Source: Temnothorax longispinosus (taxonomy: Eukaryota > Arthropoda > Insecta > Hymenoptera > Formicidae). Taken from it: a stretch of 64,000 nucleotides of DNA. Location: NCBI RefSeq assembly GCF_030848805.1, contig NC_092359.1:5693001-5757000 (forward strand), given 5' to 3'. The notes below the pieces were generated by a model that saw only the letters and a program-made list of their open reading frames with translations, was not told the DNA's origin and did no database searches. A program made the position numbers and the translations under genes. The first letter of the stretch is position 1. Each line of letters opens with the position of its first letter. Of this stretch, positions 42,508 to 53,695 are shown piece after piece.

Positions 42508-45500
42508 CTGTATTACGCTCCTCGTGCGCCGCGCCGCGTTGCTAGGACAGCAAATTATTCTAATTTGAGCGCAACTTGTCGATCAAAATTCTATAACTCT
42601 TAGTTAATTCGAGAGATATTCAGCAGCTTCCCGCGGCGTTTATCTGCAAAGTGAAATGTATCCCGAAATACGCATCTCAAGGGAAGTGAGCTGGTGCTGG
42701 CTGGTACCACTCAAGATATCGGGCTGCAAGATACAGCGATATATTATTATCTAGCAAGAGTAGAAAATTATAATGAAACGTTGTGCGTGTCTATTGAAAA
42801 ACGCTTTATCGATTTTAAATTGCATCTATTTCTTGGATCGTATTTCGATTTAAATTCTCTCTATAAAAAAACTACAGTGTTTTATATAACAACTTCTTGT
42901 TACAACTCTTTTTAAGTTAAGGATCTCTTGACTGGCACCGTAATTTCGCGAGGCAAATTAGGCTATAAAAATTCGGCGTGCGCATCTCCCGCGAGGACAC
43001 GTTCGGTTAAAACCGTAAACTGTAAATTGGCCACGATGTAATGTAACTTACATGCGCGATCGTCGAGTGTAATTGGCTGACTCATCCCTGGAATTTCGTG
43101 CCATGCCATGCAAATTAGTGGGACAACCATGATCTTAAATGTCAATAGCGTAGGCGTAGCGCCAATCATTCTGATGATAATTCCGTATGATGCTTCAGTT
43201 GAGTCAGCGTTCCGCGCAATGTATGCACAATGTACACCTCGTCACTTGTACCGTCTTTAAATCAACGCGGCGTCAGCACGCCTTATCATTTAGCCCTCGT
43301 TCCTGCTCGCGTCTAAAAATAACAGAATGAGTTAGGAAGGCAATGAGATATCGCTGTGTATGCATTAAGGGAGATTTTTACCCTCTAGTCAAAACAGAAT
43401 TTAAAATGATCTTCCGTCGTCACTAACTTCTCTCGCCACAACCTCTCTCTCTCGAGTACAAGTCTCGAGTCTTCTTTAGTGTGTTCCTTAGCCTTGCACT
43501 TCAACCTGTCTCATCACTTATGGAACTTGCGGTTATTGGAATGCGAAATATGCAGAACTATGAAACAGTGTCGTTGACGGTGCTAAGCTGTAAGCATCGA
43601 AGACGATCGTTTTCTTATTCATACAGTTGATTAGATAAAAGGGGTTTCTGGAAAGAAAACATTTTTTCCCTAGATCTGCTCTTGAACGTTTTAATGAATT
43701 GTCACGTCGCGTTTGCAGCCGCGGCATTTAATGCATCTCGGCGTGAAATTTGGCCGAGCGCCAGCAGCACGGTAATGATAATAGACGCCGGCTAACTATA
43801 GTTGCTTAGGGGGAACGTCAGTATTCATCCCGAAGCATGTTAGAAACACGACATCTCACAATAATGATGATCCATGGCGCCTCGAAATCTTGTCGTCTGT
43901 CATTAATCAACGTTACACGCAGATAAATGGATGTTTCAGATGCTATCTTGTATACGCACGTAGCGTTTTGCATCCATTGAGCATCTCGTACTACGATAAT
44001 GCAGCCTGAGATGTTCCTTCATTAATTTATTTAATGAATTTTTAAATCGATATGTTACATACAATGCAATTACATCAGTTACGGTCATTAGTCATTCAAG
44101 AGATCGCATCACGATGTTTACATTCGGAGAAGCTTTATCTTATCGGGAAGCACATTCGCAAGCGGTCACGTAATTGTCTAATTTATGTATTCTTAGTACG
44201 TTAGCTGTGCGACTACACCGAGGGGAAACTCGAGAGCTAATTAGCACGTAGATGGACAGTCGTGAAACGCGAAAATCGTTAACCAGCGTATCACACCGCG
44301 ACATTTATGTGCGCTGTCTGTAAATGTGTTAACAAATGGAAGATCAACAGGGAATTTGAATGCTCTTGTCCGCCGCAGGATGTCTGAGAATATTTTCCCA
44401 AGACGCGTGACTGCGCCACTGACGATTGTATCGCGTCGTGTGTTACGTGTACACCGAGACTGGAGGAGAACGCGTGTAATTTAACGTGAACTGGATGCGA
44501 GGGTATACCGTAATTGCGGTGATCTAACATAGGCCGTGTTGCGAGATGACCGCGCCGGGAGCTGCGTCTGGGTGGTCGAGGGACCTGACCAATAAGTCGA
44601 ATCTCATTGGTAGCTACGACCGAGTCACGGGGTCTGGAAAGGCCAGTCTTTAAGAGATCGTACCCATAAAACTAAGCATTTTAATCACGGCTGGGCGTTT
44701 ACGCGCGAACAACGATGATCTATATGTCTGTGCGTCGACCGTGAAGATTAACCATTTCGCGCGTTATCTAATCGATGTATACGGATGTATAACTGTAATG
44801 TGCTCTCTCCTCCTTAATCTCGTTCAGCAGAATGCTTGTTTAAGTTAAGCGTTTCCGAGAAGTTTACCTTAGCAGAGGAAAACAATTATTACGAATCGCG
44901 TAATTATTTCCTTGACATCACGTAAATGCTTTGACATGTGTCAGAACCGCCGGGACGGCTGCGGTCGGGAAATAATACTGGTTTCGTGACGTGAGACAGA
45001 TCTCATGCCACAGGAATTGAGAAAGGGGGATCTCCTATTTAAATCACTTTTGCAAGTCTCGCTGTGTGGAGATGATGACGTCAACAGTCCACGTCGCTTT
45101 CCGCTCGCGTCCCACCAGCTAAAGGGCTAAGCGAAAGCGAGACGTGTTAAAAGAAAAAGAGTGTGGAGCCTTGAAGCTGTCTGGCGCGTGGGTGTTACAG
45201 GATGATGCATGAAAGAAACGGCGAGGCCCTTTATGTCCGCAGGTTCTTAAGGTGTGTTTACGCGACTCTTGTTTCTCGTGTGGATATCCTTGAGTCTCTA
45301 GAACCTCTTACGTGAGTGATGAATACAAGTATCGAAATTCGTAGCATCGAAAGCCGATTACGATTTTCTCTCTATACGTAACTCTCTCTCTCCCCACGAA
45401 GATCGTATTGTTATGAAATAGCAAATTCTCGTGCTGTAACAATTCGACGAGTGATCGAATCGAATCGAACTTGAAATGATATTCTCTACTTTCAGCGGTT

Positions 45501-48500
45501 CGGTTGACAATAGGATCGGCGGAGAGGGGCGGGGGGATCATTTCAAACCTAAGAATTTCGCTTAAGTGGGTCGACGGTAAATCACTGCGAGTGCCTTTGA
45601 ATATTTCCCGGAATATTCTACGCTCGGTTTCTCGATCTCGAGATATCGAGCGCGGTAGGGAAGCTATATATTTTTCAGGTCATCGTTACAAGGGAGACTT
45701 GTCTCGGGGAGATCGTTACGTCACTCGTTTTGTCGCGACATCGCTCCGTGTACATATTTAGATAGTCGTCATTCTAGTCACGCTTGCTTCATCGTGTATT
45801 ATCACGCCAAATGCATATGAAACAAGGACCGGCCGTTGCATTATGCAGAATGTCGCGAGGTATTCAACCGCCGAATTCAAGAATGGCAGAATTTTATCTC
45901 GTCGAATATATCGTCACAGCGTCTCTCTTCCCCGAGAATTTCCGTTGCTATAAAAGGTATTCTTATTTGTCGTGCCTCCTTTCTTCGTTCGAGGGAAACG
46001 GGAGACAGTTGGCAAATACTTATTTCCTGTCCTATTTATAGTATCCCATCTATGAATGGCATGAAGTCACGGTTAAAATGGCGCTAAGTCGCTCGTGTTT
46101 TACGGGTTTTGTAAATAAGCGTGACACCATTACCGCTGGAACGGTTTCGCTATTTCTGATACATATATTATACGCTTTTTGACACATCTAATGCCCAGAG
46201 CGCGAACGATGGTGCAACAGCTCAAAATAATTTCCAGAATGTTTGCGAATACGGTTGTGACCGTCTGTATATACATAGATATAGCGTTCACGTATATGTA
46301 TGTATCGAAACGATAAGTTATTTAGGTTTTTACGGCTTGTCCATATACAAGAGCTCCTTGGGATTTCTTTGAAGCCATTAAGAATGGTCAGAAATATAAC
46401 GTAGTTTTGACGATATAATCCCTAATTGCCGGCTTAAGTTTGGAACGCATGTTTAATTTCAGCCTTCTTTCAATCTCAGGTCTTCTGATCTTTTGGGAGA
46501 GTCATAATTTTTATTATCTCCTTTGTACAAGCTGCTAAAATTTCACTAAAAATTTTTTTTAGTGGAATAAAGCGCAATAAAGCTTAAGAGAAAGTTTTTA
46601 AAAGAGCCTTTAAAACAATTAAATTAAATTATTATAGAAAGCAAACAACGTTAACAACTATATCCTTCCACTTAATATAACTGTTATACCTGCGATAATC
46701 GATAATCGAGAAAATTTGAATTAGCAAGTTTTATTCGGAAAATTGGGTTACGCAATAAAAGGACTGATCGACTTAATTAAATGGCTACTGAATCGAGAAT
46801 ACACCCATTTCATAAATTCACGGCCAAACCTTTCGCATGTAAGTCGGGATTTATTTCGGCGTGAACACAGCGATTGTGTCGTGGGCGTAGCCGGTTAATA
46901 AAATGTATTCAAATTGATCACGAATCTTTTTGCCACAGACTTATCATCAACTTTATCGCGAACACATTGTCAGGTAACAATGGCACTTCATTACTTTGGC
47001 ACAATAACTAGGAACTGCAGCCTATTAACGCCGCCTCTTTTACGTCCTGCGTTAATTACTTTCGGTACAAGACGCGCAAAAATTTTCTGAACAACAGGAG
47101 ATTTGCCTTTTCGTTAATTCACGGATGATCTCTTTAACCAACTTGCTACTTATCAATCTTATCATCGATTATTTGATATCTGTTCTAGGTCGAGTCAGTG
47201 GATCTGGCGCTGAAGATTTTAGACGGCTCACAAATCCGGGGAAAAACACTGTCGGTGCAAAGAGCGAAGTTCCAAATGAAGGGCGCGTATGATCCCGCGC
47301 TGAAACCGAAGCGGAAAAAGAAGGACAAGGAACGACAGAAGAAGATTCATGAAAAGTGAGTTTCTACAAATTTCACTTATAAACCATCTCAAACGCGCGT
47401 TAAAACGGTTAATGCTGATCAGCACTTGGATACATATATAATCGTGCCGAGACAAATATTTATTCCTGAAAATCTGCCAGCCCCCGTGGCTCATTGACTT
47501 TAAAGCGTGATGTCACTTCCTCTCGGGGCCGCCCCGTATAACACGCGCGCGCGAGACGATTCGCGTTGCAAAATCGAGATGATCACGTTTCTCCTCGGTT
47601 TCCCCGGTCCATTCATCTCTCTTTTCGCTCGCGTCCATGCGAGACGGCGTATCCTCGGGGGATCAAGATACGTTTCATCCACGGTGCATCCGCCGCCACG
47701 CGCGTGCATCTTATTAAGGTTTTCTACGCGCCGCGAGATGCACGCGCGGTGTCGCAAGCGCAAGCTCGTTTAAGACGGCACGAAGAGAGGATATGCCTTC
47801 GAATCACGAAGCGCGTTGTACGCGGGATTTTATACCGCGATACCGTATAATTTAGAAAAACCCTTCGTGTATATCTCTTCTTGATGCATGCCTCGTGTAT
47901 AACACGTGTTGCAGTGTGTGTAAAAGGCTCTTATAATTACGCTGCCATCGGCTCCGGGTTCGCCAGCCGCCAGACTGCTTGGCGTTGGCGGTTCCGGCAA
48001 AGGCAGCTGTGCACGTCGATTACCCGCATTTAGTCTCCACCGGTCTCTCTTGCATATACAGACCAACCCAAAATTATACGGGCACGGCGCACTTCCAGGC
48101 AGATTGCAGCGGCTTAACCCGTTAATCGAAGCGTGTGATTGCGCTGTGAATGACATTGACTTTGTCCCGTGCGTGTTTCAATGTAGTAACTGTTTCGTAT
48201 ATGAATCGACGAAATCGAACATTTCTTGTACGATTCAGGAAGAAACTGCTCGATCTAAATGTTTGATCCAAAACGCATCCACGACGATTTTGCATAGATT
48301 TAACGGTACGATTGTAATTAAATTTAAGAGCAGTTATAATGAGATAGGTTGGAGCTCGAAATAAAATGCTTTCGACGGTACTTATACGTCGTTTCTCGTG
48401 TGATTCATCTTTACCATCGATTTTAACGTTCTCGCGTCGTCATATTTCATTGTATTGCTCAATCGCGACGCATCTCTGTCGCCTCTCCATCGTTAGCCGG

Positions 48501-51500
48501 TATCCTCTCGTTATCCGGCGTAGGTCGCGTGCGTAGGGTCAACGCCCTGAACTTTGCGAAAACCAGTTATTGGTGAACGTACACGGGCCCACGTTTGCCG
48601 GAAGTAGTCTTTGCAACACGCTCTTTCGACACTCGTCGCGATTCCACTGTGGCAACGTTCCCCATCGGCATCATTTTTCCGAGCAATTCCGAGAAGGAGA
48701 ATCGTGAGCCACGATCTATCGATCATTGCGACTGTTCTGTCACAGCTTTGACGAGTTGTTCTCGATCATGCGACTCCGGTACCAATTTGTGCTGTATCAG
48801 CGACGTTTGTCGGCATCTTTAATCTTTGAGAAACGTCATTACCCAGTATAACGATAGCAGCGTGCGGACATGATATCGCGCGAAGAATCGGGAGATGTAG
48901 AATTCTATCAGTTCGCTGTGCTATCTTTGTCAATAAGAATGATAGTTAAAGATAAATCGTTAATAGTTTAGTTCGAGTCATATATAGTTATCACTGAGAA
49001 TTTATGTGTACAGATTTGAATCCTCAGAGGAAGCATTTATACGATCTAAACGCTATTCTTGTTGTCGTATCTCCTCATCAATCCTGTGTTGTTACTTGTT
49101 TGTTTTCAGATTGTTCGATTGGCGACCGGAGCGCATGCGGGGCGAACCGCTGAAATGCGAAAGGGTCGTCATCATAAAGAACCTTTTCGCACCGGAGGAT
49201 TTCGACAGGGAAGTCCAGCTGCTGTTGGAATACCAGCAGGATATTCGATCCGAGTGCCTGAAGTGCGGCGATGTCAGGAAAGTTGTCATCTGTGACGTGA
49301 GTTCTTCCTTATCTCCTCTTTATGTCTTTGCACGCGCTATTTTATAAAATGCCACTAGATTTACACGTCGCGATTATCAATAATAATTCAATATTTCTCA
49401 ACTGTGATATTTTATGTTAAAAAACGGGGAAAGCCACATATTGCGAATTTCATTGTAGATAGACTCATATTTGAAATCTTCATGTCGAAATCACTGTTTC
49501 TCTTTCGAACTGAAAGCGATCGACTCCTTTCCAAGAGTCGTATTTTTAGTGACTGAAATTTCACGGAATAAGCGAGTGCGGATACGCCTTCGAAAGGGGA
49601 TGCCCCTAACCCCCATAAATTGGCGAGAGGCAAGACACTCCCAGTCTTTGAGCCTCAGCCGTGAAACTATTCAATGTCAAGCGCATTCCATCCGAACGAC
49701 GTGTGTTTCCCCCTCTTTTTGCTGATTTCTATGTCTCTTTTTATTTAGGCGCTTATGGTTATTGTCACGCTATATATCCTAATTTCTTAATATTTCCTTT
49801 AGCAATATTTACCTCATATCACTCCAAGAATGAAATTTTCATTTTTAAACCTAACCCGTAAAATTCTTCCGCGCATAGATGAGAGAAAAAGAGTATAAGC
49901 TTAGATATCGCGTTGAAATGTTTCCAAAATGGAATTATTCATCAAAAACAAAATAATTAATTTGATACTTATTAGATTTTGTTTTATTAAATAAAATATT
50001 CGGTTTTTATCGTAATGTGAAAAATCGAAGCAAAATATTCCAAAGAAATATATATGATATAAAAATAAATAAATGTATATGATATAAAAATACATTACGG
50101 TTTTCCGTAACTGAGTTTTCCCTGATTAATTTTTGTAAAGCAAAAATCTGTGAAATTTAATGTAATCTCATTCCAACTATACATCTCTTTCTCCTCTTGG
50201 GCGTGAAGTGAGAAATAACATTGGCTCCAAAAGCCACGCTTGGAATTTCATGTTCTGCCACCTAATTTACCATAAGTATCTCGTTGTCATTTTTTCTTAC
50301 CCTTGGAGAGAGCACGTGTTACCGCCAATGTGTTTTCGGTGAATCATGACCCTTTGCTGTCATGCTTGTCGTAAAGTATGGTTTGTTAGAGCGGTAGCTC
50401 AAAGGATGTTCGCTGATAGTTTTATGGAATTTTAAAATACATAACTTGGATGTTGTTTTAAAATTTTTCGAAATTTCATTGAATTTTCTTAATACTAAAA
50501 ATTAACTTAATTAATTTGATCATATATGTATAAGTTTTGCTTTATTAAACGAAATATTCAACCGCACCTAAATGTGAGGAGTAGTTACAGAAGAAAGAAA
50601 TTTACACAGACTCAGAAAATCCACGAATTAATTGGATTATAAAAATCTACCAATTATTCAACAAAATGGAATCGAAGCAGTAAGTTTTAATTGAAGCAAT
50701 AAATTTTAATTACATTTTTTATTAAATTACTTTTTACATTTTATTTTATGTCCAACGTTAATATATCGATTCTTGAAACGATTTGTTGTCGAAACGTGAT
50801 TCAGTAGAATCGAAATCACTCTTTGTGGATCATCCTGAATTTCTTTTCTTCTTTCAGAGACATCCCGAAGGAGTAGCGCAAGTCACATTCCGAGAGCCGG
50901 CAGAGGCGCAAGCTTGCGTTCAGCTTCTGAACGGCCGCTGGTTCAGCCAGAGGAAGATCTCGGCGGAGATCTGGGACGGCAAGACCAAGTACAAGTAAGT
51001 TATTTCATTGCTGATCCCTACTATACCGGCTCCAGGGTCAATACTACCGGTAGTTGCTGATGCAGGCATCCGGAATCAGGAACCCGAACGTTCCTATCAC
51101 CTTATATATGTCGTATATGAAACACTTGTTATTAAAAAATATAACTTATCGATGCTATAATATATTGATATTCTCAAAAAATATTTTGCTCGGTATCTGT
51201 TCTTGTTTTATTCACAATGTTTATTCACTGTTAAAATGAAATTGAGTGTCTCTTGTGGTATTCCAACTACTTATTCGTTGCTGGTAAAATCTGCACTTAT
51301 TCAATTAGCAATAAACATTACACTATAATTGCAGATATTACTTGCGGTTAATGTATAATTGATTCACATTATTTAAAGTGAAAGATCCAGCTGTTAATAT
51401 ATCGAAATGTGCCCTTCAGAATTACAGAGACTGACGCGGAGATCGAAGCGCGAATACAAAAATGGGATAAATTCTTGGACCAGGAGGACGAGGAGAAAGA

Positions 51501-51555
51501 AAAGAAGAAGCAAGAGACGGAAAGCAGCAACAAGGAACAAAAAACATCGCAATGA
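29894..51555 (+). CDS. HTATSF1: Tat-SF1 (HTATSF1) splicing-factor homologue
   Basis: Five coding exons join in frame: 29894-30610, 47189-47355, 49110-49296, 50858-50994 and 51420-51555 (TGA), giving 447 residues. The N-terminus has two aromatic motifs typical of Tat-SF1 (YEFDGETYIYTD...W and FENDTHTYTDPNDGSVYFWD, then AWFPKVDEDFMAKYQMSYGF). RRM1 runs from about residue 185 (TAIYVSGLPLDIAIDELTQL) to VQRAKFQMKGAYDP. A basic KPKRKKKDKERQKK linker follows. The second RRM is a UHM-type domain with NLFAPEDFDREVQ and the diagnostic RxF (NGRWF). A short charged tail ends the protein, shorter than the acidic tail of human HTATSF1. The family works with U2 snRNP/SF3B1 in pre-mRNA splicing in the nucleus. 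Exon 1 ends inside RRM1 (CTYIK|VESVDLAL), so a 16.6 kb intron splits that domain. Start: TTG ATG ATG GCT; the first ATG is at 29894. Confidence 0.95.
31794..38461 (-). CDS. Secreted C-type lectin-domain protein nested in the Tat-SF1 intron
   Basis: Five minus-strand exons fit: 38461-38425, 33048-32776, 32696-32463, 32368-32164 and 32022-31794 (TGA), giving 325 residues. Exon 1 encodes MWKCWALFLCVAG and, by a phase-1 junction (GCAG|GTAATT to TTTATAG|GT), continues into LSSAVLKPSN: a complete signal peptide. The CTLD starts at CPVGFFRLKRFC and includes the WIGG version of the WIGL motif plus the late cysteines (WHC...RSC...YIC). The usual calcium/sugar motifs are altered: EPG instead of EPN, and WSA where WND would be. 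Sugar binding may therefore be lost or different. The last two exons add about 145 residues of Lys/Arg/Gln-rich tail, unlike a simple CTLD. The donor at 32164 (TAA|GTACTA) is weak; without it the protein would stop at 32157. The function is unknown; extracellular adhesion or matrix is possible. Confidence 0.8.
33100..38420. other. Large intron of the lectin gene (also inside the Tat-SF1 intron)
   Basis: No exon is supported on either strand. The polypyrimidine tract just before the acceptor at 33049 happens to be open in frame and gives a false ATG start at 33091. The rest is AT-rich with scattered short frames. Confidence 0.55.
38462..39050 (-). promoter_or_regulatory. GC-rich promoter/5' UTR candidate of the lectin gene
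   Basis: The sequence directly upstream of the signal-peptide exon becomes CpG-rich (densest at 38690-38890), while the surrounding intron is AT-rich. This fits a promoter or 5' leader for the minus-strand lectin gene. Open frames on both strands here have no recognisable domain. Confidence 0.4.
41955..41988. repeat. GC-rich palindrome
   Basis: The core 'gggcgagctcgccc' is a perfect 14-bp dyad. It is extended by imperfect outer arms (tgtgccgc / gcggcgcaca). It stands out because the sequence to its left is AT-rich. Confidence 0.6.
42447..42503. repeat. (TA)n microsatellite
   Basis: About 28 TA dinucleotides in a row within the long Tat-SF1 intron. Confidence 0.9.
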
Positions 51556-51802
51556 GAATGCGATCTTACGATCGATAGAATTGTAATTATATTTTGTGAA
51601 GATTCTATTTTCTTCATTTCTCCCTCACCGTCATATTGCATTTGAATGTTAAGCTCGAACCTTTTCTTTTGGACGTTTTAATGAGAACCTGGATGATTAA
51701 TCGATTCTGTCACACCGTGGTTGAGATTATAAGTGGCTCGCAATTTTCATGGTTGAATCAGCGCTACTGTTGTACTAGTGATATATTATTAGTTGTTGCA
51801 AC

Positions 51803-51808
51803 AATAAA
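51803..51808 (+). terminator. Likely polyadenylation signal of the Tat-SF1 gene
   Basis: A canonical AATAAA lies about 250 bases after the TGA stop of the Tat-SF1 gene, followed by a T-rich stretch. Confidence 0.6.
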
Positions 51809-51829
51809 GCTGTCTCTCCGACTTGTTTT

Positions 51830-53640
51830 CTCTCATTCCATCCACTTCCTGATATCATCGCCACATCGATCTATATTTATTGTCTTATCAATCTTTAAAC
51901 CTGAACCGGTATAACAAAGACAATCATATACGAGATTACGTATGCGTGACAAAAAGGAAATAATGTGTTAAAGATAATTTAAAAATACTTTATGAACTTA
52001 TTAAAATTAAATTTAAATTATGATAGTGCTAAGAACTCAATATATAGCTTTTATTATTTATTATCTCTTAATATTCGGTCTTGGAAAAATCATGATGAAG
52101 GAAAGGTAAGAGTATGAAGAATAAACCGTGGGAACGAGAAAGAGAAAGAGAAATGGATTCCCTTGGAATTTCCTAATTTGCTATTTCGACGTTCCTGGCA
52201 ATCCTCTTTCGTGGGACTCCACGGGCGAGAGACCGTCGCTGTCCATCCAGTCCATCTATCAAAAAACGTGGTTCGCAGCATCCCTGGACCGCGGCGTTTT
52301 TTCTTCGGCGATTCGCCTGGACGAATCTCTCGTCGAAGTAATCGCCTGATCCACAATATAAACGCTACTTACCGGGAATACTTTGAACTGGGTCGACTTA
52401 AGTTAATGATCGCTCTTCTTCGTTGTTTTCTGTTGAGATTCAAAAAACTTGCAAGTTTTTCTTCGAAGATTCCTTACAGGATACTACAAAATTATTCTGA
52501 AACAAATTTTGCAAGAAAAGACTTGTAGTTTTTCATCTTTAGATTTTAATATTCTAAATTCTTTAATGTTTAGATTTTAGAAATTCTCAGATGTTTATTT
52601 TTTAAATGTGATAATCAAAGTTCTCTCCACATTCCTAAATTCTTGTATGCTTTTCTGTCGCCAGAAAATCCTTATATTTTTCTATAATCGTTTTTCTATC
52701 GTCGTAAAGTAGTTAGATAATCAATTTTTCGGCCGACGCGCACGTGGTGAAAAAGTACAGCATCTCGAAGCGCGGGGGGTTTATTCGCGCAGTGTCTTTA
52801 CATCTCGCTTTCTATTGTTTGCGACATTTATTCGAGACCGTACCCCTCGCGATATCACGAGGGGATGAAAGCACGAGCGGCGGCATATTTCAGTTGTCCC
52901 GCTCCATTCATGATCCGGAAAGGGCAAGGGCAAGAGCGACTCCCTCCGGCAATATCACTGACAAATTTAATGCCCAGCTATTAGATAGCAGGGGGTGCAC
53001 CTCGTCCGCTTTCGCCCCGTATCTATCTATTGTGGCAGTGGCCACGTGCAGAATGACTGCACGTTCCTGGTGCTCAGGCGAAAATGTTTAATCGTCATGT
53101 TTTGAGACCCCCTTGCAAAAAAACCCGACGCTCTTGTCACGCTTGTCGAGACTTATTGGATTTTGACCCGTCGTTCGGACCTGCTAACACGCGAAATTCG
53201 ATATCGTTTGGTGACATTGGACGCGATTTGACACGGTCAAGTGTTTGCCGGGTGCTACCCTACGACCGCGATAATTACTAATTTACTTTGCAAATAGTAT
53301 GAATTAAGAGAAATAGCAGAATTTAAGAAAGATGACGAAATTTTATTTCGTTTGGAATTAAATCTTGCTTATTTTTCAAATAAGAAATTACTTTTGACAT
53401 TTTCGAAAGGCGTACATAATAGATATATAAATGTAGAAAAACATTCTGATAAAATTTTATTTATTTATTTATTTTTAAATAACCGACACCAAATACTTAT
53501 ATGTATATTTTATAAAATAGCCTCAAAAAATACTAATCTCAAAATAATATGCGGAATAATACATATGTAGTATATAAATAAGTAGTATATAGTATATGAA
53601 ACTTTACAGTTTGAAGAAAATTAACTTAAAAACGGCAGTT
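51830..53640. other. Intergenic DNA between the Tat-SF1 and hymenoptaecin genes
   Basis: Two GC-richer patches (about 52130-52350 and 52740-53260) carry open frames on one or both strands, but none has a recognisable domain or a convincing splice context. A minus-strand AATAAA (53461-53456) about 235 bases after the hymenoptaecin stop is its likely polyadenylation signal. Confidence 0.45.
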
Positions 53641-53695
53641 TTTTATAAATCTCCTATAAAATATCAGGCCATTTAAGTGATAGCCTGAAATTTCT

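Larger units (their letters stand above)
39051..47188. other. Remainder of the Tat-SF1 16.6 kb intron
   Basis: No further coding exon was recognised. The stretch is mosaic: AT-rich parts alternate with GC-rich patches (about 41940-42200 and 44400-45700). It has a (TA)n tract at 42447-42503 and a GC-rich dyad at 41955-41988. The GC-rich patches could hold regulatory elements or non-coding exons, which I cannot prove. Confidence 0.45.

Noticed and set aside
52090..52528. Opposed frames of 88 and 121 residues between Tat-SF1 and hymenoptaecin
   Set aside because: No family resemblance, no clear splice sites, and frames open on both strands.
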